Positions 23,637 through 36,600 of a DNA stretch of 64,000 nucleotides are shown here, piece by piece (position 1 is the stretch's first letter; every line of letters begins with the position of its first letter). This DNA is from Mauremys mutica (taxonomy: Eukaryota; Chordata; Testudines; Geoemydidae): assembly GCF_020497125.1 (NCBI RefSeq), contig NC_059081.1, positions 13,381,105 to 13,445,104 of the forward strand, read 5' to 3'. Position numbers and translations under genes: made by a program. The notes under the pieces were generated by a model, which saw only the letters and a program-made list of their open reading frames with translations, did no database searches and was not told the DNA's origin.

Positions 23637-24215
23637 TCTGTGGTTTTCAACCTTTTTTAATTTGCAGACACCCCAAAACACTTTTGAAAGGAGGCGCGGC
23701 CGCCTTTGGAAATCTTAGACGTAGTCCGCGGACCCCAGAAGTGACCCTCAACCTTTCCGGACTCCGGTCCCCCTTTCAGGAGTCTGATTTGTCTTGTGTG
23801 ACCCCCAAGTTGCACCTCACCTAAAAACTATTTGCTCACAAAATCAGACATAAAAATACAAAGTGTCACAACACACTATTACCGAGAAACGGCTGACTTT
23901 CTCATTTTTTGCCGTATCATTATAAAATAAATCAATTGGAATATATTGTACTTACATTTCAGTGTATAGTACATAGAGCAGTATAAACAAGTTGTTGTCT
24001 GTATGAAATTTTAGTTTGTACTGACTTCGCTGGTGCTTTTTATGTAGCCTGTTTTAAAACTAGGCAAATTTCTAGATGAGTTGATGTGCTCCCTGGAAGA
24101 CTTCTGCGTACCCCAGGGGTCCGTGTACCCCTGGTTGGTTCCTTTTGCAGACCCCTCTTAGACATAGTCTGTGGACTCTCAGGGAGCTGTGGACCACAGA
24201 TTGAAAACCACTGAT
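23637..24215 (-). mobile_element. hAT element with a second hAT nested inside
   Basis: Outer ends TGTGGTTTTCAACC and GATTGAAAACCACTG are inverted. Inside, about 23742-24143 carries another element whose sequence (CTTTCAGGAGTCTGATTTGT, then AACTAGGCAAATTTCTAGAT) matches the inverse of the copy at 31430-31808. Confidence 0.65.
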
Positions 24216-24229
24216 CTAGAGGATGAAGT

Positions 24230-25710
24230 CTCAGTGGCTGCATCTTGGTGAGTGTGGGGAATACTTGTACTTCTCTCAGGTGTCACTGGAACAACAGCAA
24301 AGCAATGTATTTGCTCACCCCTGTCATTTTGAACTTGTCAGTTCCCTGTAAGGCATTTGAAATGAACTCCTTAGAGTTTGCAAGTGTCTTTATCTTTTTG
24401 GATTGCAAAAGGGTTTTAATTATGGGCTTGACCCTTCAGCTTTTACTCCTGTGAGTAATCCTTACTCCTCACTTATGCAAAAATCACTCAAGTGCATAGG
24501 GATTGCAAGACAGGGCTCTGTGTTTTTATTGTATTATAATGTACATTCTTGGGCAAAGAGATCTTCATAATTACAATTGTTAATTATTATTATTCCATAT
24601 AATTGCTCACACTTTTAATAACATGACATGCAAAGGAAAACCAAACAGCTATGAACTGAATACATACAAAGATTATACCCTTTCCAATTAAATCCTGTTA
24701 GTCCACTCTGAGTACTTGCATGTGCTTCACTGCTGTAAAAGGTCACCTGACAGTTACTGCAGTTTGTCATAAAAGCAAAACCTTTTAGTTGCAGCCATGA
24801 ATGCTTACATTTAGGGGATGGAATGATCTTTTACAAATTCCTATAAAGAAAACCAAATAGTGCTACCGATATTAATTTGGTAAAGGTTATAATATTAATG
24901 AAATCCAGTTTGGAGACTCTTGATTCTTGCAGATATAATTTCGTTGCATGAAAGTTTATTCTCTAATGGTAATAACTTCAGATAACAAAATCAATGAATA
25001 CTGACAATTTTTTATGTTAACAACTAAAGAAAATTATAGGTGAAACCTTTTGTAACTTGACAAATTACATGTGTGATTTTGTGCTGCCTATTTATCTCCT
25101 TCTAGACACAAAGAAAGGGCCTAACCCTGCAAGCCCTTACTGAGGTTAGTAATGTCGTTGATTTTAATTAGGCTATTTTCAATGGGAGAAATTGATCTCT
25201 CTGCAGAGGTCAGCTCAGTACATCCATACTACTTATGTGCCACCTACACTCTGTTTCGAGGGCTTGAGTAGTGCATGGGCACTGTGCTTCTGCACAGGGA
25301 TCAGTTTGACTCAGTGGAATGTCTTGTGCTAGTAAAAATTTCCAGGATTGGGCCCAAATGTTTTGCATTGTTTATACTATTTGACTATTTATTATTTGGG
25401 TAACGGAAGGACCCAAAGGACTCATCCAGGATCAGGGCCCCATTTTGCTAGATGCTGTATAACAGTTGCTGTCTACCCCTATTTGAACTTGAATCAGCTC
25501 AGATAAAGGAAATTTCACTTTTGTTGCTAGTTAGTTTCCAATCAATACCAATATCAGATTCTCCTACATTAGTAGGGTGCTGCAATATTTGGGTTGCAAA
25601 TGCTACAGGGGATTTTTTTAAAACAGTTTTTATGGAAAGCGTAAATAAATAAATATTTTCCTTGATAAAACCTAGGAAAGGGCTTTTTTGTTTTTTGGTA
25701 CATAACCTAT
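24230..25710. other. Intergenic DNA, nothing recognised
   Basis: AT-rich; an L3-like minus fragment may be present at 25395-25460 (CAGGGCCCCATTTTGCTAGA). No gene evidence. Confidence 0.5.
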
Positions 25711-25716
25711 ATAACC

Positions 25717-26163
25717 TACATTTTGGGTCTTCATGGTCTTAGAATATCCCTATAAACCAGCGTTTCTCAACCGTGGCCCCTGGAGGAGCGGGGACTGTGA
25801 TGCACTCAAAATTTGATTACAATGGAAAGCAAAGAAAATCTCTCTCCCCTATTCCTAGTCCACTCTTACTCTTCAAGGTCAAGTATTTTCTGTCAGCCTC
25901 TCAAAACACAAACACAAATGATCTAGGCTTATCATTGATACATTTTTTACTTCTGCTTTTATAAAAAATGGGTTGCAATTTTTTTTTACCACAAATAAGG
26001 AGTTGCTAACCTGAAAAGTTGAGAAACATGGCTTTAAACTTCTAAGTGACCTATCTATCCTGATAACCTACTCCTATGTTGCTGAAGATACTATCTTCAG
26101 GGGCCACAGCTGAGAAATGTTGGTTTATAGGGATATTCTAAGACCATGAAGACCCAAAATGTA
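25717..26163. repeat. 66-bp inverted repeat enclosing a hAT element
   Basis: Arms are 25717-25782 and 26098-26163. The outer 43 bp (25717-25759 versus 26121-26163) are perfectly complementary; the inner 23 bp differ at a few bases and start with the hAT terminus CAGCGTTTCTCAACCGTGG. A second hAT-like end, AAAGTTGAGAAACATGG, lies at about 26014-26030. Confidence 0.85.
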
Positions 26164-26169
26164 TCTTTA

Positions 26170-27385
26170 GATAGTATCTTTAAAAGGTACAGTTAGTAGA
26201 AGGGCTTCAAACCTCGCACTTGCTTTGAAGTCAGTGGAAGTTCCATGCACAAGGGATTTGCAGGTTGAACATCAGACTATATTAGTTTATTTTCTCCGTT
26301 TTTGTGATCTCTAAAACATCGTTGTTAATAAAGCATTTTTGTGGCAGTTCCACTTGTTTCTCATTTGGTATATATTTTTTCTGGCAGTGAACACACATCT
26401 GGAACAAATCATTTTACTGTCCATGGCATTGTTTGCACAATGTCTTGTAGACACCTTATTTGGAGGAAGTGATTGCTTCTAACCCCTTTTTTAAATTTCT
26501 TTATACTCCAGCAATACAGTAATTCTGTTCTATTAAATGTAATGCAACCATAGAGATGGAAGATAGCAGTGTAACCCTCAACTCAAAACACACGTGATCA
26601 AGAGGCATGAAACCATTTTTAAAAATTAGCTCATAAAATTCAGCTCTCAATATCTTCATTCCTACTGTTTAATAAAATATAATTGCAAGTAATTAAAAAT
26701 GGAGTACACTCATCCGCCTTACATTTACATAGAAGCACTTTCTGCAGCATATTGGTGGAAAAATTCTGCGTGACATTTATCCTTCTTACTTTTATCTTGT
26801 CCCTACTGTAATAAATGCATGGTTCCTAGGACTTCATGGTTGTCACCATTCTCATGTAAACTGAAGACAATCTCCATTAGCTATTTTTTGTAAATGGCCT
26901 ATGAGACATAACCTAGAAGTTCTAATTCTATCCAGTGGCGGGCAGTGATACACATACATACTGTAGTAACCAGCACATTACATTGTTCCGCATGAAACAG
27001 AAAAAAAATACATTGATAACAATTAGTTTAAAACTTTGCCCAAGATGTTTTTCTCTGAAAATATTTTTATGATTGAAATGCATGGGCACAAGTGTACAGG
27101 TAACAGCTATACACACAGTAATACAGTTATTTTTCTAAAGCTCACAGAAACATTTAGATACTGAGTTTTAATAAACAGATCAATTTGAAGCAGCATACTA
27201 TTGGTAGAAGAAAAACGTGTGGGTTTGAGAGCTCTTCTGGTTGAAGGATCTGTCATAAATTGATATTACATGATAGTCAGGAGAGGCAGTCAAACCACTG
27301 TAATTAGTGTAGGTGACATTCCTTTTTTAATTAGAAGGCTATGAGGAAGAGAAAGGATGGTCTAAGTAGGGTCTAGGGCACTATC
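26170..27385. other. Intergenic DNA, nothing recognised
   Basis: AT-rich with no coding signal; short ORFs only. Confidence 0.5.
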
Positions 27386-27590
27386 CTAGGACTTGGTCCA
27401 CCTGGGTTCACATACCTGCTCTACTTCCTGTGTGACCTTGGACAAGTCACTTAGTCTCCCTGTGCCTCAGTTCCCTATCTGCAAAATGGGGATAATAGCA
27501 CTTCCTTACCTCCCAGGGAAAGCTTATAAGGTGCTCAGATATTACATTGAAGGGGCCCATATAAGCACCTAAGACAGCCAGAATTTCTTC
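27385..27590 (+). mobile_element. MIR-like SINE
   Basis: TGTGACCTTGGACAAGTCAC, CTGTGCCTCAGTTCCC and GCAAAATGGGGATAATAGCA are classic MIR core motifs. Confidence 0.75.
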
Positions 27591-27804
27591 CAAACTTCAA
27601 TTTTTAGACTTTATCCAATAGCAAAGTTTCTTCTCTCAGATGCCAATGACTTTGTCTCTGATCTAGACACAGAATCATCTGACTTTATCAGATATCTGAT
27701 CACTTCAAATATCAGGGCAGTACAGTGTAGAGTTGGTGCCTGCTGCTTTTCCAGATTCCCCACTCCCATTCAGATACACAGCCTTTCAAACAGAGAGGAT
27801 GTTC

Positions 27805-27905
27805 TGTTGATTACCTCTGGGGCACCTGGCATTGGCCACTGTTGGAATACAGGATAGTGGACTGGATGGACCTTTGGTCTGACCCAGTATAGCCATTCTT
27901 ATGTA
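27805..27905 (+). mobile_element. CR1 LINE 3' tail
   Basis: GGATAGTGGACTGGATGGAC then CTTTGGTCTGACCCAGTATA GCC is the reptile CR1 3' end. Confidence 0.65.
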
Positions 27906-28089
27906 CAGTGTTGTCTTCATTTACCTGGGAAAACACTTCAGGAAATTTTTAGAAGAAGATTAGGAAAAGAGAACACATCATAGCAAATAGGGTATTATAA
28001 TGGTTTAGTCCCAGGCTCTCTCTCAAAGACATTATGCATATATAGCTCTATCTATCTCTTGATCTATCTATCTGCAAAGTCATATTTGG

Positions 28090-28374
28090 ATATGTCTACA
28101 CTGCAATGAAATACCAGTGGCTGGCCTGGGTCAGCTGACTCGGGCTTGCAAGCCTCAGGCTGCAGGGCTATAAAATTGCAAAGTAGACATTCAGGCTCGG
28201 GGTGGAGCCTGGGCTCCGAGACCCCACAAGGTGAGAGGGTCTTAGACCTCAGGCTTCAGGCCAAGCTCAAACATCTACACTGCAGTTTTATAGCCCTACA
28301 GCCCAAGCCCCATGAGTCTGACTCAGCTGACCCACGGCTGTACTGCAGATCTTTTATTGCAGTGTAGATGTACC
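28090..28374. mobile_element. Palindromic hAT-type MITE
   Basis: Left end TATGTCTACACTGCAATGAA and right end TTATTGCAGTGTAGATGTAC are inverted; GGTCAGCTGACTCGGGCTTG and its inverse near 28300-28335 continue the foldback. Confidence 0.75.
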
Positions 28375-28379
28375 TTTAG

Positions 28380-30400
28380 GTTCAAACCATAACCAGGTTC
28401 CATCTGCATCTCCCTCCCTATCTCTACAAGAACCCTGGATCTGAACTAAATGTGCATTTGGAAAAGTGCTGTGTAAGTTATTCTGGGGATGATGACACTC
28501 AATGAAAAAGTTAGGCTGAATGAGAGGATCAACAACCAGAATGATAAAATTTGCTGACAGGGCCAAGTTAAAGAAAGTCCTAATGGATTAAAACAAAGAA
28601 GTCCATTTAAAAATTGAGTGTAAAACTATCTATGGAGGTATTTATGCTGTGTGCATCACTCTAGTATCTGATTACCTTACACAAACTATTGGCCTGAGTC
28701 TACAGACCCTTTCACCATGTAAGCAACCACACAGACTTCAGTGGTATTTTAAGTATAAGTAAGGGTTTGACAGATCAAGGTTTATATTAGTGACTCTAGC
28801 TTGTGATTCTTTAAATCCATATTCCAAACATCGGGTTAAAAAGATGTATTGCATGGGTGTCAAATCATAATGGGGCAAATTAATCCAGAATTTAAATCTG
28901 ATGAGGATTACAAATCACTGGAAGGAGGAGAATCAGAGAAATTTTAACAGAAGTATTGAAAAAACTGAAAGGTGTTATTAGCAAGCACTTACAATTGAAG
29001 TTAGTTGGAACTTGATGTGTAAAGAGTCTAAAAATCTGACTAATACAGTTCAAAGTGCGCACTTTGTTTAGTTTTCTCATAGAGCCATAATGCAAAGTTC
29101 ATTTAACACCGTACTATATCTGGAGCATCACAGATTGAAACTAATGCAGCTTTTTTATTTCACGGACTACACTAGTATTGGGCCACATTCTCAGCTCCTA
29201 TGTTGATCTGGATCTTTGCTGTGTCCTATTTGACTGTTCAGTCCCATATGGCCTTCTCTTTTAAATGTATCTGGGGGCCCTGGTGCCATGGGAAAGGATG
29301 GGTTGGGCAGAGTGCTTCAAGATACTTCTTGCCACAGCTGGGTATCCTGTATTTCATTGCACTGGCAGATTTCTGCTTTTCTTTGAGGCTGCCATTAGTG
29401 TTTGCACACGTGTGGTTTGTTGGATGTGTGATTGCTCAGTTGAATTTACTCACAACTTCAAATAAACTCGGCAGCTGGAGATTTCTGACCACTTGGGATT
29501 GGCAATCCTGGACTTGTAACCCACAACCCATGGAAGAGCTTGTCCCCTTTAAAATGGTTGACTGGCAGCACTCCCCACTAAAATGAAAAGTGTTCTGCTG
29601 CCAGTGAACAGGATGCTGCGAGCACTGGAATCGCTGCAAGGAGCACGAGAAGGGTGGACAAACCTACATTTCACCAAAAGGTACAGCAGGTGTATGAAAG
29701 TGATGGCGACCTGAAATCTGTAGTGCAGTAAAAAAAAATAGAACTGTTCCCTTGGAGGTTTTACGAGCTCCAGTGGATGAGGGTGGAGTCCAGGGAATAT
29801 TTAGATTCCTTCCCTTAGGGGGTATGAATAGCAGATCATATTCCACTCTCACCCCTGAAGCTTGCCCCTGCCTTTAGATCTCCTTTAATGTGCATTGCTG
29901 CCTGCAGCCCCACCTGCTTGGTAAGTGACAGTTCCTCTATAGAAACTCTTTCACTCTACTGATTTCTCCTTGCGCTTGTCCCATCTGCACGCTCTCTGGA
30001 AACACATGTTCACAGCAGAGAAGGCTCACGCAGCCTGAATCACATTCTGCCAGCCCTGTTTCCCAGCAGGGCACTTATTCCTGGGCTGTGTGCATCTCCA
30101 AGCCCCATGGTAATTACTGTTTCCCCTTTACAGATTAGCTCTGCCATTGTGAAACTTGCATCTCACACAGGAGCCCTGCTTGTTCCCTTATCAATTGGAA
30201 CATGAGGAATGATCATTCCTCACCGACGTGCAGCGATAACAGTGAATAATAGCACAGAAGGGAAGAGGACGGTATTAGGAACATGCTCAACGGAGGTGCT
30301 TGTTATTCTTGGGACAAGATCCTGCTGCAAAGCAGGAGGCGAGTTTGGGGGTGCTGCTGTCATTGCTGATTCTATCTAGGGTTCAGCAGCAGGAGTGGAG
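28380..30400. other. Intergenic DNA upstream of SCTR
   Basis: No repeat or gene recognised with confidence. The 128-residue plus frame at 29200-29586 was examined and shows no family match. The last few hundred bases are the presumptive SCTR promoter region. Confidence 0.45.
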
Positions 30401-30414
30401 CATTGGCTTGGGAT

Positions 30415-30422
30415 GATAAAAG
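30415..30422 (+). promoter_or_regulatory. TATA-like element upstream of SCTR
   Basis: GATAAAAG lies 141 bases before the SCTR start codon. Spacing is compatible with a short first exon, but no start-site evidence exists and the match is weak. Confidence 0.2.
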
Positions 30423-30562
30423 CTAATTCCAGCCAGGAGAGCAGAAGGAAGATGAGCTATGTGAAAGAAACTGAAGGGACCAAGAAAGCAACAGTGGAGA
30501 GCACCCAAATAGCCTGATGATCTCTCCTGCATAGGGATGAAGGAAACAGACAGCAACTGACC

Positions 30563-30607
30563 ATGTGGAGCATCCTGGTGATTCTTTTCTGGTTTTCAAC
30601 TCTAATT
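30563..30607 (+). CDS. SCTR: SCTR coding exon 1 (start codon, signal peptide)
   Basis: [15 protein letters not shown], a hydrophobic signal-peptide-like start; donor ATT|gtaagt, phase 0. The ATG has A at -3. An in-frame stop lies 45 bases upstream with no other in-frame ATG between. A tiny upstream ORF (30537-30560) ends two bases before the start. This exon is assigned by signal character and phase match, not by sequence similarity. Confidence 0.75.
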
Positions 30608-33600
30608 GTAAGTATTTGCAGTTGTTTATTTTATAGGTCCTGGAATCACACGTGGCATAAATAAATACACACGTTCCATGGGGCAGCATAGTCTAATCGA
30701 GAGAACACCAGACTGGGCGACAGGAGTCCTGGTTCTACTGCTGGCTCTGCTGCTTGACTCACTGTGTGACCCTGGCAAGACATGGCGATGTTCTGTGCCT
30801 CAGTTTCCTCATCTTCCACTGGGGAGGATAATGCTTACCCACTTTTGTAAAGAACCTGAAGCTCTGTGGGTGAACGAGTGATTATCTACAAGGCAATTTT
30901 ATATAAAGGGCCAGTGCACTTCACTGGAGCTATACTGATCTGCATCAGCTGAGAATCAGGGCCATAAGCTTAAAGGGAAACCAGTTAAAATGTACATTTA
31001 AAAAAATATATTCAGCATTACTAACCTCTTGCTTGTTTCAGACTGGAAGAATGTAATATTCTGACATGCTTTACAACATATATTTTGGTTTGCTAGCATA
31101 AGATTCCTAAAATTATTGGGTTTTTACCCCATTATTCACCCTCCAGTACACCTGTGTCGCACCATCAACTAGTTACAAAGGATAGCTGAACCTAGGGCAA
31201 AATCATGGCAAACTGGTCAGCTTACACCATTTTTTTCTTATGAGTATAAAATCAATACCTGAATACATCCAGGGTAAGCGAATATGAGCTGGTGCAGATG
31301 AGTATAATTTTATTCCATTTGGTGAAGATGAGCTGTGTACAACTTTATTGCAGTCAATGCAACAGATTATTTACACCAGCCAGGAATTTGGCCCATGGTT
31401 GCTGGAGAATGAGTTAAATCAGTGGTTCTCAATCAGGGATACATCTTCCAGGGGGTACATCAACTCATCTAGATATGTGCCTAGTTTTACAACAGGCTAC
31501 AGGAACAGCATTAGCGAAGTCAGTGCAAACTAAACTGTCATACAGACAATGACTTGTTTATACTGCTCTATATACTATACACTGAAATGGAAGTACAATA
31601 TATTCCAGTTGATTTATTTTATAACTATATGGTAAATGAGAACGTCAGCAATTTTTCACCAATAGAGTGCTGTGACACGTTGATATTTTTATGTTCGATT
31701 TTGTAAGCAAGTAGATTTTAAGTGAGATGCAACTGGGGGTACGCAAGACAAATCAGACTCCTGAAAGGGCTTCCGTTGTCTGGAGAAGTTGAGAGCCACC
31801 GTATTAAGCTGGATCTAGGCATTCTGTTTCCATGATGAATATAGGTTGCTGACTTTTTGCTTTTCAATCAGCTTCCACAATTAAAAAAAGTGAACATCCT
31901 TTTCATGTAGTGCCAGCTTCTTCTTCTTTTTGTTTTCAGGTTCTTAGGCTCTAGCCTGGGGGTACTCTAGATTTTTGTTTTATTGAGGACTCCAAAAGCA
32001 CCCACTTTCTTCTGTGATTCCAGCCACCCACTTCTACCTACCACCTATATCTTTTGTGCCTCATGTCCAAGAATCCTTTGTTCTCTTTCAATCCCGCTCA
32101 AACACAAAAACCAACCCCCCGACTATCATACAACATAATAACATACTGATTTGTTTTACATTCAATGTGCTATATATGGCCATGGCTGCTATTACATTCA
32201 ATATGTATAGATCTGACAGTTTCATAAGTTTAAAAAGGTCTGGAAAAGGATTCTTGATTGTTATTGAAAATGTCCATACACCTAATTATTATAGCTGTTT
32301 ATATTGGGAACATTCTCTATATAACTAGAACTAACTTTTTTTTTTGTAAATTAAAACCTAGAACCTGTATGAAATTTTGGGAACCCCTGCCCCGTCAAAG
32401 AGGAACAACTTAGGCTCAGGGAGGGGGGAGTTATTTAAGTCAAGGCAATCAGGAAAGTAACTGAGAAACTCTGGAATTAAATGTTGATTTTCCTTAGTAA
32501 ACACTAGCTTGTGTGCTGCATGCTGCACTAACATGAAAAGAGGCAATGTACAAGGAAATGAAAACTGGATGGGCTCAAAGTCAATGGGGTATAAGGAATG
32601 CAGCATCGGGCTGTTTCCTTTGAATTTGTGTATTGTAGACACTAGAGAGATTAATTGTATAGTTCTCTGGTCACTGCATTAATGGGTGCTCAGGACATTG
32701 CAGGAGGTTTTCAGCACATCACAGAACTGGCCCCACTATGTGCCCAGATCCTTCATTCCTTGCATACTCCAGGTTCCACTGACATCAAAGAACGAAGGAT
32801 CAGGCCAAACAGAACCTCTTCTTAGTTGGAAACAAAGTCTGTAACTCAGAAATTGAATTCTTCCTTAACTATCTGCTGAATGTGAAATCCAGCTACCAAT
32901 ACTGAAGCCAATGACACAACTCATGGGAGTAAGATGAGCATGATTTGGTCCCCCAAACCCGTCGTTTTAAGAAATTAAATGTTATACGTACAACGTTTGC
33001 TGATGAGGGAATAGTTACTCTGGCAAACCAGATACCTAATAAGTTGCCGAACAAACACATATGTTAAAAGCAGACCAAAACATTCTAGGGATTGAAAAAT
33101 GTAAATTCAGAGAAAGATTTTTTTTTTAAATTTCTAAAATAACTTTTCGGGGACCTAAAGGAAATGATACCCAGAGATGATGTATGGTGTTTTAAGAAAA
33201 AAATGATACTGTTTTGGAAAATATCATTAACCTAGTCATTAATATTTATTTTTTGTATCTGCTGACCAGCGCCTAGAATAGTTAATATCCACTGTAGAGG
33301 ATTCTAGGCCATTTTCACTATTTGCTTTAACAGTTCTTGAAAGTGATTTTCCTATTTTTAATTAATGTTTTGCATTGAATTGAAACACTATTGCACAAAT
33401 ATATCTTAACAGGACTGCTGGGGTTGTATTGCTAAGTCCTGAAAATGTACTAAACTTCTTTAATAATGTAATTGACTTGGATATAAAAATACTTTTATTA
33501 AAAAAGGCACCTAACAAAATTCAGAAATGACTGAATGCAATCTAAAACTAACAACAGAAAATAGTGACTATGATTTGATTTCTTTACACATTTAAATCCA

Positions 33601-36600
33601 ACAAGGCATCCCTCTTTTTGGAAGGCTTTTGTTATAGATCTAATGATTTATAAACTCCAATTTCATGAATAGTTATTTGTCTCTTATGTGACTATTCTCT
33701 GCCTCTGTGATTCCAAAAAGTTCTTTTTCTCATACATGAATGAATGACCTTTCATTGTACAAGTAGAACCTCTCTAATCCAGCACTCCCTGATCTGGCAA
33801 CATCCGTGGTCCGGCATAGGCACCAACTCTGTGGGTGCTCCGGGGCTAGAGCACGGGGAAAAATTAGTGGGTGCGGAGCATCCACTGGCACCAAGCTCCC
33901 CCCTCTGCCCCTCTTCCCCCTGTGCCTCTCACGCACTGGCAGCCCTGGGCTTACCAACTCTTCCTCCTCCCTCCCAGTGCTTCCAGAGTGCTGCGAACAG
34001 CTGATTCGCAGTGTTCACGCTCTGGGAGGGTGGGGGAGGACCTGGGGCCAGTGGCTGGGACTCCAGGCAAGGGGCTGGTAGCTGGAACCAGAGGCCATAA
34101 TTGGAGCCCCTGGGCAGGTGGCCGGGGTCAGGATCCCGGGTGGCAGCACTCTCTGCATCCCTACTTTCTGCACCTATGGAGACCTGCTGGCACTCTGCAT
34201 TGACCTCCTGTGGTTCAGCAAATTCTCTGGTTCGGCACCAATCGGGTCCCAAGGTTTCCGGACTAGAGAGGTTCAGTCTGTATTATGATGCACAATGGAA
34301 GGGGAAAAGAAGGAAATACTGAATAGAATAGACTAATTGGATGAGAGATGATCCACTTTTAAAAAGAGCAAACTCTATTCAGGAAGAAAATATCAAGGAA
34401 ATATTCTTGAGTGAAATCTTGGTTCCATTGAAGTCAATGGGAGTTTAACTATTGACTTGAATGGGGCCAGGATTTCACTCCTGTTCTTTAGAACAGACTC
34501 AGCACTAGAAATCATTATGGAACCTATTGTACAAGGTACTTATCCTCTCCTTCAAGGTTCTCAATGCTGACTGACATTTCAGTCAAAGCTGAAAGTGCTC
34601 AGAAACTTACATAAGTCGTAAAGAGCCACTGCCATGAATTTTACACAAATCTCTCAGTGGCACTTATGCACTCACGTCTCCACCTGCAGCCTCACTGATT
34701 TGCAGCAAGATTTCTGAATGAATGAGCACAGTGTTGACTTTCATGGGATTGTATGTGTACAAGCGATAGAATTTGGCCTAGTTTTGCAAGTGAAAGGCTG
34801 GCCTAGAGAATGCCCAGCAATTCTGTGGTCTAGTGTTCTGTAGGGCCACACTCAGCACTCAGTTAGACCAGCACAATCCAAGACCCCGCTGATGTTTTTG
34901 CAGTGTAACAGAACACAATCGGGCTCCTCATACAGTATTTAGAGTGTAATGGGCCCAAACTTGAACTCATTGATGTCAGGACGCGGGAGCAGGCCCACTG
35001 TAAATCATTAAGTGCTTGGATACTATTAAATAAAAGGTTTATTTGTATATGCTGTGTTTCAAGGAAATAACGAGGAGTCTGCTGGCACCTTAAAGACTAC
35101 TTATTTGGGCATAAGAAGTGGGTTTTTTACCCACAAAAGCTTCTGCCCAAATAAATCTGTTAGTCTTTAAGGTGCCACCAGACTCCTCATTGTTTTTGTG
35201 GATACAGATGAACATGGCTACCCCTCTGATACGTTCAAGGAAATGTCACTCACAATCAGATGATGGGGCTGAATAGACAATGTTAATGTAAGGAGAGTTT
35301 TGTGGGTGGCAAATGTTTCAAGAGAAAAAGTCTAATATCTCAACTTCTTTTCAAAATGTGCAGATCAAAGCTACCCCACCAGTATGTGACTTGCTGTTTG
35401 TCCTGAGGAAGGAAGAAGAACTCTGTGCTGAGATGCTGTCCCAGGAAGGACAGAACAGAACATCTGAAAATGACCAGTTCATGAGTTCAGGTAAATGGTG
35501 GATCTCTGGGGAAAATTCTAACCTCAGATCATCACTGTGGATGTGCGATCTAACACTGTTCCTCTCTATAGGCTTAAACTCTCATAGAAAATCTATGGGA
35601 GCGCTGACCCATAGGGAGAACAGCATATCAGTCAAGATCTGTCATGTGGCTCTCAGAGCAGATTTTTGCCTTTAGCGTGAGTACGACCAGTGAGGTGGCA
35701 AAATTTGCAGATGATACAAAGCTACTCAAGATAGTTAAGTCCAAAGCACTTTCCTTGCCCCACCTTGTTGGGTGTTTAGTTCCTCCCACCCTCATTTTAT
35801 TATTATGTCCCTTGGTCCAGGGAAGGCAGCTTGAACTCTCAGCAGGTTCGGATGAGCGAAAACTAAGGGAAGCTCAAGGATGAAGTACAGTGCTTCAGAG
35901 ATCTGCTTGGTAGATATGAACAGCTGCCTACAAAACATCATGGCCCCAGCCCTGCTACCCACGGTGGTTTGTCCAAGTGGTATCCTACTAACAAGGAGAC
36001 AGGTCTTAAGAGAAACCTTTCGTTAGGAAGGCAACTGTGTACAGAAATGTGTACAGGGTGTACAGTTACTGTGTACAGGGTAACAAACCCACTACTACTC
36101 GCCCGCCCCATTTCCTGGAAACCCAATAGATACTACTCTCCAGCCCCAGCCTGTGACCAAGCCTGCCCTCAGCTACTTTGTTGCTTCTATTACCCAGCAT
36201 GCAGTTCCTCACAGGAAAACTAAATGGATGCAAAAAGGGTGTACAAGAAGAGTGGCATCTCTATGCTTCCCGGAGGACTTACTCTATGGCACAATCTAAT
36301 TTTTCTGAGCTCTCATGCTGTGTCTCATGGAAGCACAATAGGTTTCCTTTCCCCCAAGACATTCCCTGTAGTTGAATATTAGGTCACTTGTTTCATATTT
36401 GGCTGGTCATATTTGCCAGCGATTGAAGAGGACGGTGGTTAGGAGCAGGAGCCTTTTCACAGTCCATCCTCTCATCTGCTTTGATCCATCGGAGGATCTC
36501 AAAGCACCATACATACACATTCATGAGTTAAGCCACACAACCCCCTGTCAGGTCGGTAAGTGCTATTATTATAATTTTATTGGTAAGGAAACAGCCCCAA

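Noticed and set aside
29200..29586. 128-residue hydrophobic plus-strand ORF considered as an upstream SCTR exon
   Set aside because: Does not resemble a receptor N-terminus, and the signal exon at 30563 fits phase and position better.
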